From Cantharellus purpuraceus (taxonomy: Eukaryota; Basidiomycota; Agaricomycetes; Cantharellales; Hydnaceae), in the NCBI GenBank assembly GCA_025174535.1, contig JALBUN010000045.1, positions 682,001-746,000 on the forward strand: 64,000 nt of DNA. Reading direction: 5' to 3'. This document shows positions 36,868-48,895 of this stretch, in pieces. The notes under the pieces are model-generated. The model saw nothing but the letters and a program-made list of their open reading frames with translations. It was not told the origin of the DNA and did not search any database. The translations under genes were made by a program, and so were the position numbers. Within the stretch, counting starts at the first letter, position 1, and every line of letters starts with the position of its first letter.

Positions 36868-37992
36868 CTACAATTTGGCGCCAAAGACCAAATTTCGCCG
36901 AATGGCCGTTATATCATCAGTAGAGAACCCTAGATTCTGTCCGAGGTAGCATTCCACACCGCCATACTTTTCCTCTAAAAGATCCAAGAATGCAATCATG
37001 GTCTCATGGCTACCATGTTGGTAATGGTAAGGAAAGGGCTTGAGGCTTCATGCCCAGACAGAATGACGAACCGGGAACCTAATAAATTCAATGCTGCTTC
37101 CTTATTGTCTGCGAACATGGGTTCCTTAGCCAACCGTGCCATGATGACGGCCCGTTGAGGTTCCCTTCCTACACGGGTCAACGTGTAATCAGTAGCAATT
37201 GTGTCGTTCTCTACCCCTGCTAGCTATATATTGATCAGTAGAAGAAAGGTGACTTGTTGACGGGAGAAAAACAGATACTTTGAGCATTAGGGCCGCTAAT
37301 ACACCCGTCCTGTCTTTCCCCGCTGACAAAGAATATAATGTTCACTTTCTCGCACGCATAGGCTGTGGACTAAATGAAGAACGAACCTGTGCAATGGAAC
37401 AAAAACGCTTCATCTGGTCGATCGCGTATATGCCTGAATATGGCACTATACGCCATGACGCCGTGATCTAGGATTTGTGAATAAAGCTCCATGAATGCCT
37501 GTCATAGCGTTCTATACTTCAAGCTTCCAGCGTCAGAGTTATTGATAGAAGTAATACCTCAATCTTGCCAGAGGCATATAGCTTATACCTCCGTGCTATC
37601 ATCTCAGGGCTGTAGTCCTCTGTCTTAAAAACTGGGACGCGTATGACCTGAGCATCAGAGTTGAGTTCTGGAATCGGTGTGCCAAATTTCACTAATTCCG
37701 TGTCTGAGCGAAGGTCAAACACCTTCTTTATGCCTGTGTACGATCAATGCCACGGAATGTCTTTTGGGTCACGAAATGAATAGATACCCAATTGTTGGAG
37801 TTGCTGCTTTCCGGTGAACGTTATGCCTGATATCTCGCCAGCGCGAAACATGAAATTAGGTCTGGTGAAATGCCCAACGAGGGTTCCAGACGCGTAGTTC
37901 CCAAGTGACCTCACATTTGAGACGCCCTCGATAGTGACAAATGGTGGTGAGGAAAGCTGGGTTTGCACCCAAGCAGGATCAAGCGCGTCCAT
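36868..37992 (-). CDS. Tyrosine/serine protein phosphatase family (PF13350-type), paralogue 1
   Basis: ATG at 37992 gives MDALDPAWVQTQLSSPPFVT, then IEGVSNVRSLGNY and PNFMFRAGEISGIT. Further exons give KKVFDLRSDTELVKFG, IFRHIRDRPDEAFLFHCT joined to AGKDRTGVLAALMLKL, GVENDTIATDYTLTRVG, HETMIAFLDLLEEKYGGVE and TDDITAIRRNLVFGAKL, ending at TAG 36868-36870. The catalytic P-loop is HCTAGKDRTG (C-x5-R), with an intron inside the Ala codon. Introns are short and the frame is intact. Family knowledge: PF13350 (Y_phosphatase3) proteins are cysteine-based phosphatases of fungi and bacteria. Fungal substrates are poorly known. About 270 residues. A close paralogue lies 5 kb away in the same orientation. 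Confidence 0.85.
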
Positions 37993-39346
37993 TGCTTAGG
38001 GCAACCTTAGAAGCGGAGAGCTCGGACCCGGAAGTATTTGCAAAAAAGATTCCTTGTGTCGTGAGAGGCGGACTCGCCAATTGGTCTTGCAGATTCCATT
38101 TACTAACACTTCGGCATGGGATGCTGTTTAAGTAACGCTAGGAGCAATCTTTACAGGTGCTGCTCAATTTATGGAGTCGACTGTCTGTGGTCCCAATACA
38201 ACGAGAGACAAGCAATATATAATCGCAATCAATTCAACGCACTCAACAATATGTCGTTGGAGCATGTTGTCCTGCAGGATTACAGTATCCCGCAGAGACG
38301 TGTATTGTGTATTGACAAGTAGAGACAAACGTTACCTAGGTGCCAGCCTTTCGTTAGTTAATCACGCTACTCAAGTTGTATGGCAATTTTCAGAACCTTT
38401 CAAAGGGTGTTTCACTGTATGCACTCGGGGTAGATCAAGGTCAAACAGGCCCCAATTAGAAAGCGTGCGTCAACCACACCACGTGTTATAGTAATGCGGC
38501 GCTGCAGGCTAGACGCGATGTCGGAATGAAGGACTGAATCATGACGTGCGAAGGGATGTTCAGCTAATGTGTGCTTGTCAATTTTCTAGCATCAAACGTA
38601 TAAATGAATAGGTGATATAACCATAGACTCATAGAGGCATACGAAGCGAACTAAAGTCCTTGGGGCAGTTTGTACGATCTAGTTTGTACGATCTAATATG
38701 GAAGTTGCGCTTAGATCGACTGCAGAACATACATACGTATATACGAGACTCACAAGTTATGACGCATCCATTTTGAAAATTGCAAAATCAAAGAGATATT
38801 CGCCATGAACCAGTTCAAATTTCATTGATATACGAATTACTGGGTAGACTCGAGCTTCCTCCCTCAGATCTAAAAAGTAGGTAGTTTTCTGTCTTACATC
38901 GACTCAGCATAGCCCAGTAGGATGGGGCGACGCCTTTGGTGAAGCCGCGTAGCCGTAGGTTTTTGATCCTATAGTTGATGAGACTGTTAAGAGCGACAAA
39001 CGTCGTCTCACTCGTCTGAGGCTAATTCTACGCAACATGTCTGATGGCTGTTGAGACCATCCACTACTAGTATCATCATGATCCTCATCTCGTCGCAGTC
39101 GCCATGTAACAACGGGAAATAGAAGTCATCGGTAACCACAAAGCTGACCCACATGATCACGGCCGAATGCTTCTAGTCCCGTTCCACAAAGATCGGTTGC
39201 GTGAGAGAGGTAGGTCCATGTTTGCAACATCAGTTTCCCAAAGTCACGTGATCGTGTCATTGTCGCGTGCTGATAGTTTTGGCCACATTGCGTGAGTGAA
39301 ACTTCCGCCAACTTCTTTGTGCTTCGCTTTCGTGAAGAATCTCTTC
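37993..39346. other. Intergenic region between divergent phosphatase 1 and CDC7
   Basis: No gene supported. A short direct repeat (AGTTTGTACGATCT twice in a row) lies at about 38668-38697. Confidence 0.45.
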
Positions 39347-41453
<2,107 letters not shown>

Positions 41454-41643
41454 TCGCTTTTCACGTTTTCACATACACCATATCGCATGTTGTACACTGT
41501 TTCTACATATACATTACATTATGACCTCTCATCTCATTACGAGGGTGCCAGGGAGGACATCACGTGACATCAGCCACGCCACAGGTTCTTGGTCTTATAA
41601 CGAGCACTGCTGCCACTGTGCTGGTCCATCTTGAGCTGCTACC

Positions 41644-42329
41644 ATGGCTCTAAATTGGACTATGCTTGATGACTCGAAGCGACCCGTGCCACTTGGGGTA
41701 GAACCCACCATAATGACCATCGACCATGGTGCCGAGGTTTCACTTAGCATTCCACAATCAGGGGAAGGCCCCAAGAAGTTGAAGGAATCTGGACGAATCT
41801 TCCTCACGGAGCAGAGGGTACTATCCCCCTTTGCCTCACTGATGGTGCATTGTTTGATTCTATGCATGTAGCTTATCTTCGTCAGCTCTCCGAGGTCAGG
41901 AGAGCCGACATTTGAGTCCGTGTCGATCCCTCTGGCGTCTCTACTCTCCACATCATTCGTGCAGCCGACTTTTTCCGCGAATTATCTTGCAATCGATATC
42001 AAGCCCTCTCCCGGGGGCGGTCTATCAGAGGGGACAAAGGCAGAGATCCGGCTCAAGGACCAGGCTATGTTTGGTTTCGTGAGTGCCTTGGAGAAGCTAC
42101 GCGAACGCGCCTTGTTCATGAAGCGAGAAGCTGCCATGGAAGATGAGCTTCGTAAGGACCACCTCTTACTTAAATTATTTTCCAGGATGTTTACCCAAAC
42201 TATTGCGTGTTTTCAGCTGTGTACTCCTCGCCCTCAACATTTGCTGGTTCCTCCTCCCGGACTCCAGGAGGGTCCGCAAGTACCACTCAACTCCCCTCTG
42301 ACGCCCCCCCTGGGTATGATATCGTCTGA
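41644..42329 (+). CDS. WBP2-like / UPF0664 GRAM-domain protein
   Basis: ATG at 41644, 190 bp after CDC7 on the same strand. Three exons: MALNWTMLDDSKRPVPLGVE...GRIFLTEQR, then LIFVSSPRSGEPTFESVSIP...DQAMFGFVSALEKLRERAL, then PVYSSPSTFAGSSSRTPGGS...PPGYDIV-stop. GRIFLTEQRLIFVS is the GRAM/PH-like core of WBP2, and the short Pro-rich tail with a PPGYD end is like the PPxY-bearing tails of WBP2. The family binds WW-domain proteins in animals. The yeast-type relatives are of unknown function. About 190 residues. Confidence 0.82.
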
Positions 42330-42711
42330 TGTATTGCTCGCTCATGTATCACGATCACACTGTAATTCTGCATCCGAATACCATACACAAAGATCACATC
42401 GTTTACCCGGCAACGCCTGCTGATTTGATTTCAACGATCTTACTCAGCTCACTTGGACGATTCAACTCCAACGCCGCATTTGAGTGCCTCATGTACAATG
42501 AGGCGTTTGAAAGACGTGATTGGGAATTTGAATCTGCCACGATGCCTTGTCAACAGCATCGGGAAATCAGGTGATCGTCTATCTTTGCATCAAAAGTCCC
42601 TTGCCATCGAAGCTGCCGTCCTGACAACAGACTAGGATACGGCGCAGTCACTGGGATGTCACGAATTCGAATGATCTATTTCTTCCCTGACACTCTAGAT
42701 TACATATCATG
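42330..42711. other. Convergent intergenic region
   Basis: 3' flanks of the WBP2-like gene and phosphatase 2. Nothing else seen. Confidence 0.4.
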
Positions 42712-43847
42712 CTAGTTCTTCAGAAGAGAAGACGGCTCTAGATCAGTGCTGATGAGCATATTACCACGGATCTTTGCTATGTCTGTAGCTGAGAACCCGA
42801 GATGGTTCTGGAGGTAACCTCCCACCCCACCATACTTAGTATCTAGCAGGTCCAACAGCGCGATCATAGATGCATAACTTCAGGCGAGGTTAGCGGGCAT
42901 CATACAACAAGGTGGTAGGCAGAGATCAACAAATTGGGACTTACCGGCAATCTAGCATGTTCAATAAGCCTTGCCTATCGTTCGCATAATCGGGCACTTG
43001 AGACAGTTTCACAATCGTGGCAGCCCGTTGAGGCTCACGGCCAACACGGGTGAGCACATAATCTTGGGTGGTATGATCATTATCTACGCCAGCAACCTAG
43101 CAATTGGTCAGCTCTGCACACAGCCTGCCTGTCAAGCAGACCTTGCACCTTAAGGACAAGTGTTGCAAGTACACCTGTTCTATCTTTTCCAGCTAGAAAA
43201 GAAGTCTTGTATAGAGGTCTGAGGAGGTAGAGAACTGGGCGGACCAGTGCAATGGAAAAGAAAGCCTCTTTCAGGGTGGTCCCGTATATGTCTGAATACA
43301 GCCCTGAATGCCTGGATACCTCCAACCAGTATAGAGTCATAAGCCTCCATGAGAGACTGCAATGATGTTCATTCCCATTGTCGAATGACGGCGATTCGGA
43401 AATGTAATACCTCTTCCTTTCCAGACTTGTAATTCTCAGATCGAAGGGACAACATTTCCGGGCTGTAGTCCTCTCCCTTGAAGACGGGGATGCGTTCGAT
43501 CTCCACATGTGGACCAAGATCTGGAGGGGGACGACCAAACTTGACCGTCTCTATATCTGAGCGAAGGTCAAACACTTTCTTGATTCCTAATCACAGAGAA
43601 TGTGCCTTATATTAGGCATTCCTCAGCAGCGGAAGACGACACTACCTAGACCCTTCAGCTGAGTCTCTCCAGTGGGGGTGATACCAGATATTTCGCCAGA
43701 GCGAAAGATAAAATTGGGTTTCGTGCAGTGACCAGGCACCGACTCGGAGGGATAATTACTCAGATATCGAATATTGGACACACCGTCGACGATAACAAAG
43801 GGTGGAGCAGACAGCTGAGCTTGTATGTAGGCAGGATCAAGCTCCAT
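42712..43847 (-). CDS. Tyrosine/serine protein phosphatase family (PF13350-type), paralogue 2
   Basis: ATG at 43847 gives MELDPAYIQAQLSAPPFVIV, then DGVSNIRYLSNYPSE and NFIFRSGEISGITPTG. Next are KKVFDLRSDIETVKFGRPPP and FKGEDYSPEMLSLRSENYKS, then IRDHPERGFLFHCT joined to AGKDRTGVLATLVLK, VAGVDN...VLTRVGREPQRAA and ASMIALLDLLDTKYGGVGGY. The end is LEPSSLLKN-TAG at 42712. The P-loop HCTAGKDRTG and the intron inside its Ala codon are identical in position to paralogue 1, as are the other introns checked, so the pair arose by genomic duplication. The C-terminus is about 12 residues longer. Its start lies only 131 bp from the oppositely oriented Arg/His-rich gene. Confidence 0.85.
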
Positions 43848-43978
43848 TGTCAAGCACAGCAATGACACAATAAGTTGATGTCGTGCCGTGGCACCAGGTG
43901 CGGAGTTTGAACCCTGAATGCAGGCCCATCGCAGGGGTGGGGCACTGCGTTCAGCTTTTTCCCCTACCACCATCTGCA
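43848..43978. promoter_or_regulatory. Short bidirectional promoter region
   Basis: 131 bp separate the start codons of phosphatase 2 (-) and the Arg/His-rich gene (+), so both must be driven from overlapping sequence. No specific element recognised. Confidence 0.5.
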
Positions 43979-44807
43979 ATGCGAGTATTCAGAACAGTGA
44001 GTCTCCCCCCTCAATTCTCTTATCCATTTTTCTCATTTTGTTCAGCGAGCTCAGGGCGGTCGCCGCACAGAGGTTGCCACGAACGGAACGAGAATTATCA
44101 CGCCAGATAACAGGCATGGTCATCGACGAGATGCGACCGTGGTAACCGTCCCTGCTACGCATGTTTCAAGCCGCCATGGTCACCGACGGGACGCAACTGT
44201 AGTAACTGTCCCTCCAACGCATGGTTCTAGTCATCATGGCCACGGAGGAAATACAACTGTGGTCGCTACCAACGTCTCCCGTGGCCATGGTCATAGGGCT
44301 CGTGGAGACGGCCAACGTAGATATTACAGCGATGATCCTTCTACTATCCACGGGCTCTGGAACAAGTTTCTTGGCGCAATAACTGGCAATGACCGTCGGC
44401 GGCGCCACGGTGAGCGTGAGATGCGCAAGGCACATGATAAGAGAGAAGCCCTGCGTATAGCGCGCGGAGTCCAACGAGTACGTGAGGGAGGCCACATGAC
44501 TAAGCTACGGAAATTCCGTGAACGCCACAGCCGACACCACCACCGTGATGATCCTATCATTATTTCACAGGACACTGGGAGAAGCCGCAGGCAGACCCCG
44601 TGGCTGCACCACAAGCACCGGACCTTGCCGCCTTACCATGGAGCGCACCATTCGTTTATGGGTTTCTTCACTCGTCACCGAGAGAGACGTGCTCTGGGCA
44701 GGGCAATGGCTGCGGCGGCAGAGGATGAAAGACGCAGGGAGCGCAGGCGCAGAAAGGAAGAGTTAAGAGACATGGGCAGACGCTATCGCGAACGAAGGCG
44801 ATACTAG
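43979..44807 (+). CDS. Arg/His-rich basic protein with 20-residue tandem repeats, unknown function
   Basis: ATG at 43979 encodes MRVFRT, then an intron of about 50 bp, then RAQGGRRTEVATNG. Three tandem units follow: RHGHRRDATVVTVPATHVSS, then a near-identical unit, then HHGHGGNTTVVATNVS. The middle and C-terminus are extremely basic (RRRRHGERE, RHHHRDD, RRRERRRRKEELRDMG, RRYRERRRY-stop). Two patches, LWNKFLGAITG and SFMGFFTRH, place aromatic residues before long Arg-rich helices. No signal peptide or membrane segment. I do not recognise a family. The composition suggests nucleic-acid or polyanion binding, which is inference only. About 260 residues. The DNA repeats (about 60 bp) match the protein repeats and the ORF stays open, so it is probably real. 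Confidence 0.65.
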
Positions 44808-45037
44808 GGAAATCTAATACTGATATTAGTCTTATGAGTTCTTATGATTTTATTTCGGATAAGATTTAGGTAGGAGCGTTTTGTATACCAAAAGGAAGCC
44901 TTGCATTGTACTTGCATGAAATACAAAAAAATCAACTAGAGTGGAACCCGAGAACTGCGTTGGATAATAGGAAACGTCAACAGTAACATCACACGCATCT
45001 GAGTTGGCGCGCAGGTGAGGAAGGACGACCGGAGCTG

Positions 45038-45860
45038 CTACGCAGCTTCACCCCCACGATTCTTTCGTCGCTTTGCCCTTCGTCTACGTTTTTTCTTCCT
45101 CAGACCGTCACTTTCGTCCTGCGGATGTGTATGGGTTTCATCCCCTATCTGGGTCACAGGGGGGCCATGCAAATTCAACAGCGTAGCTGACTGTGAAGGA
45201 CTAGGTAAAGGAGGTGGATGACGTGACGGTGAGGGTTTCGGCTCTCGAGGAGCGGTGCCATCAACAACGGGCGATGGAGTCGGAAGAGTGTGCTGGAGTG
45301 TTGGTAAGGGTGCTCCCGTGAGGATGTCAGTAGGAATTGAAAATAACGTTAATGGCTGAGGCTCTTCTGGTGGTTTTCCCTTCTGGCTAACGGCGGTATC
45401 CATCTTTTCAGGCTTACCCTGACCTGATCCACGCGCAGCTTTCACTCGAGGCTTCTTTGTTGAGATAGCTGCAGAGCGACTTTCATCTTCATCGTCGTCA
45501 TCCTGACTATTGTGTGGCCTTTTGACTCCCGCCGCACGGTCACCATCACCATCTGCATCGCGTCGGCGTTTCTGACCCACAAGTTTCCCCTTCAACCTCG
45601 CTGCCTCACGCGACGTCGCAAGAGTCGACTTGGAGACTGTCGCTCCTAGCCCTAGGCTATTTCAATTTAAGCTATCGTAAATAACAATATAGAATACATG
45701 GATCTTACCGCGGTGGACGCTTTGCAAACTCCTCGAGGTCTCGCGAAATGGTGTGCGATACCAACGCTGTTGATGAAGATGGCTTCACCCATGAGGATAC
45801 TAGATCATAGGCTATGGAATTTGAGAGATCAATTTGGGCCTGTAGGGCCTCGACATCCAT
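45038..45860 (-). CDS. DUF3245-like fungal nucleolar-type protein
   Basis: ATG at 45860 gives MDVEALQAQIDLSNSIAYDL, then VSSWVKPSSS and EEFAKRPPR joined after a 51-bp intron to LGLGATVSKSTLATSREAAR. WVKP...RPpRLGLGA is the core I associate with the small fungal DUF3245 family. The rest (LKGKLVGQKRRRDADGDGDR, an acidic DDDDEDE patch, Pro-rich stretch, KKKRRRRAKRRKNRGGEAA-stop) is disordered and highly basic at the C-terminus, like nucleolar proteins. Function unknown. About 255 residues. It is divergent from the uL22m gene. Confidence 0.7.
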
Positions 45861-46145
45861 CGTGCTTGGGTGCTAGATCGCGATCACGTGATTGTAAATG
45901 ACTAAGCGAGAAAGTGGACCCCGATCTTGCGCCAATGCAAAGGGCAGGTCAACAAGTGTTGCGCGCAGGTACGTGAATTTTGCAGAGCGAAGCGGATAAT
46001 TAGTGACGATATACCAGCGCGCACACATCGCCCTCTATTACCTCATGACATCGCCTCTACATCTGGTGTGCAATGGGTCGCAAGGCGGTACGCTACGTTC
46101 TTTTAGTCTTTCCTTTTTCGCCTGCAAATTTCCGGTGGTAGTGGC
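45861..46145. promoter_or_regulatory. Divergent promoter of the DUF3245-like and uL22m genes
   Basis: This short space separates the DUF3245-like ATG from the safe uL22m ATG (46146). It may include a first exon of uL22m beginning near 46073. No specific element recognised. Confidence 0.4.
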
Positions 46146-46915
46146 ATGGCAAACCCCTTACAGTGGGTCCGCGAGCGAGTAGCGCCAAAACCCAGGCAAG
46201 AAATCTCCAAACAAGAGGAGGCGGCTGCGAGGAAGAGAGACGAGGAAAAAGGACAGGGAAGCTTGTTCGATGCCGTACCCAAGCTTATTGAGCAGCAAGA
46301 AAAGGAGGCTGGAGCACAACCTGAGGTTTTTAAGAAGGCGTACACAGAGGTATGCCGTGCACGTTGCATCACTTGGCAGGTCTCCTGGTTGCTACCTTGT
46401 TCTTCGTACGCAGCACAAATACTCGACCGCAAATTTCAAGATCTCACATCGGAAACTTAACATGTTAGCCCGTCAATTAGCGGGCAAGCCCCTCGACCAT
46501 GCTATTCTACAGATGCAGTTCAGCCAGAAACGCGCAGCGAAACGCATCAAGAGTGCATTGGTGTTAGCACGCCAGCACGCGGTAGAGTATAAAGGCCTGG
46601 ATAGAACAAAATTGATTATCGGTAAGGTGACCCATTGCATGCAGGAGTACATTCATTGGAAATTTTTGGTCTACAGCGCAGTCATGGGTGACCAAAGGAC
46701 CAAAACAGCTTAAACGAATAGAATTCAAGGGCCGGTCAAAGTATGGCATACGGCAGCATCCCGATTCGAAACTCAGTGTAATCCTCCAAGAGGGGAAGAC
46801 ATTACAAGAGAGGGCAAGGCTACTGAGAGAGAAGAAGTTGAGTAAGATCAGGTCACCGGGTTTAATCCGGGAAGACAAACCATTGGTCAACACCCCGCCT
46901 GTATTTGCGTGGTAA
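46146..46915 (+). CDS. Mitochondrial large ribosomal subunit protein uL22m
   Basis: Exons give MANPLQWVRERVAPKPRQE...FKKAYTE, then (after an intron of about 69 bp) HKYSTANFKISHRKLNMLAR, QLAGKPLDHAILQMQFSQKR, AAKRIKSALVLARQHAVEY, KLII joined to AESWVTKGPKQLKRIEFKG, RSKYGIRQHPDSKLSVIL and PPVFAW-stop at 46915. These match the L22 fold of fungal mitochondrial uL22m, including the FKISHRKLN and YGI..HPD blocks. It acts in the mitochondrial ribosome exit tunnel. A targeting peptide is not evident from this ATG. An upstream exon at about 46073 (MGRKA...) may exist but does not join in frame by a simple GT-AG intron. Confidence 0.88.
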
Positions 46916-46939
46916 TAACATGATCTGCTGCTATAGAAC

Positions 46940-48500
46940 ATCCCTGCATTTCATCCACATACTTTTGTGTCACTGGCTCGTAGCACACCACTTGTTCAAA
47001 AATCTTGGTCAGAGGGTCCTAACAAAACTCGAACAATCCAGAGTTGCCGGCAAAATGATAAAAATGTGATGCGCTCGCTGCCTCTGAGATATGGCATTCG
47101 TCATGCAAGCAGTGGCCACAATTTCTTGGGCAAAGATAGATGGTGTAGAAGAGAATCTATTAACAAGACGAAGCAAGGTAGATTCAACTCCGCTGATCTC
47201 ACGTTTCTTCTTGTCAGATTCCTACTATACACTCCAAGGGCTTCGTGCACCCAGATATCAAACCCGAAAACGTGCTTCTGGGACTTAAAGACAACGAAAC
47301 TATATTGATGACTTTGGTATTGCTAGACGGTATATAAATCCTCGAAACAGTGCCCATACGCTACGCCAGTCTCAATACCTATCTCGGAATAAGAAGGTTG
47401 TCTCGTTCAGAAAGACTCAAGATCGAGCAGACTGATCTGTTTCCAATGCACAGACAAGGCAGGATGACATTGAATGCCTTGCGCGTATTTCCCCTTCGAT
47501 TGCTTGCGAGATCCGCCATGGGGAAATAACAAGGGCGGAAGTCCAAAACAGTTTGAGGACAGGGTTAGAGAAAAGAAACGATTATGGACTCCCGAAAGAC
47601 TGTGCTGGCATTCCCAACGCGTTCAAGGTCCTTCTTTCTTGCCCGACGTTTGATGAAGAACCTGACTATGAAGGTCTACAAAACACCTTTATAGATGAAG
47701 CAGCGTAACAATGTTCCCGATTCCCCATTCGATTGGTCTGAAGGCGGTGATACCAATGGTGCTTATGATTTGTGATGACCTATATCATAGTCACTAAAGC
47801 TTTTGCTGTCAGACTTTGCTCCCCCATCGCTAAGGAACCTCGCCCTCCACGAGCAGTGACAGAGAACATGCATGAACTGCTTGATACCTGGTGATTTCAT
47901 CAAGCCCAAATTACCCGGTCCGCCTACTGTTCTATTCAGCAAACGCTCCAACAGAATCGATACAGACGATAGCTTCTGGAAGTCTCCAACGCTGGCGGGT
48001 AATAAAAGGGGCGTTTCCTTTCAGAACAGTCTTTGTTTCATCTGTGGAACACGACCCCTAGAGGAAATAAAGGGATGGACATTGTCTGTATATCCTGTCA
48101 TGAAGGTTTGGACAAGTTTCCGGAAAACACGGAGCAAATGCATTTCCCTGGGCGCATCTACTCGGCACTGAGTCTCGCACCCCACAAGTCGAGCCCGAAT
48201 GGACACTTGCCAACATATACACAACACTTGCAACTCTAAGCGTTTCCATGGATCCCAATCTTATGTCGGTGAACAGTGATCCCTTCAGATGCTACCTGTA
48301 TCTATCGACAGGAACAGAGTTTATCCAGTGTATTGCACTGGGCCTTATGAAAGTCACAGAGCAGCTTAATATTGTACATCCACCTGTCAAGGCCGGCCAG
48401 TCAATTCAGCCAGAGGATCGCGACCAAACTAATTGGCAGTCGTCGTGGGGAATGTGGAGTCTCTAATGCAGACTCAACTGAGGAATATGATTCTGATTAC
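46940..48500 (+). pseudogene. Casein kinase 1-like protein kinase pseudogene
   Basis: Fragments in different frames follow the CK1 order. IHSKGFVHPDIKPENVLLGL (47230-47290) carries HPD in place of the catalytic HRD. A frameshift at about 47305 follows, then YIDDFGIARRYINPRNSAHT and RQDDIECLA. GIPNAFKVLLSCPTFDEEPD, with YEGLQNTF (about 47610-47690), is the typical CK1 lobe end. A C-terminal part (FIKPKLPGPPTVLFSKRSNR; EGLDKFPENTEQMHFPGRIY; then after another frame change QVEPEWTLANIYTTLATLSV) continues to about 48480. Multiple stops and frameshifts and a lost catalytic Arg indicate a dead gene. N-terminal kinase lobe motifs were not found. It sits between uL22m and OST1. Confidence 0.75.
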
Positions 48501-48599
48501 ATTTATGATAGTGTTTCTCCAGAAGGGGAACGAGGAAAGTTCTGTTCGGTGAACTGGGACGCAAGCAGTTTCCTTACTCGGTGGTATATTCCTGTGTTT

Positions 48600-48840
48600 C
48601 TGTGTGCCTCGCCGTCTTCATGCAGGGGTACACTTATTGACCTTGTTCGGTCTATAGAGCAGTCATGGGCCACCAAAGGACCAAATGAATAGAATTCAAC
48701 TTGAAGGGGCAGTCAAACTTAGACTACATATGGCAGCATTCTGGGGACATTCAAAGAGAGCTGGCGAACGTCCCGCCTATTTTTATGGGGTAAGAAACAT
48801 GATTTGCTGCTGCAGGTTCCACGGTATAAATACTACATGT
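48600..48840 (+). pseudogene. Degenerate duplicate of the uL22m 3' end
   Basis: The sequence from about 48620 resembles the last intron, last exon and 3' flank of the uL22m gene (about 46640-46945): ATGCAGG-GTACA, GGTCTA-AG-GCAGTCATGGG, CCAAAGGACCAAA, ATAGAATTCAA, GGCAGCAT and CATGAT-TGCTGCT. It keeps the intron, has an in-frame TGA after GPNE, and has lost about 100 bp of exon. It is therefore a DNA-level duplication that decayed. Confidence 0.78.
48825..48832 (+). promoter_or_regulatory. TATA box of OST1
   Basis: TATAAATA lies 64 bp upstream of the OST1 signal-peptide ATG, with no competing gene in between. Confidence 0.5.
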
Positions 48841-48895
48841 GATAATTATGGCTCTTAAGCGCCAGTGTATTTTGATTCCGCCCTACACGTCGACC

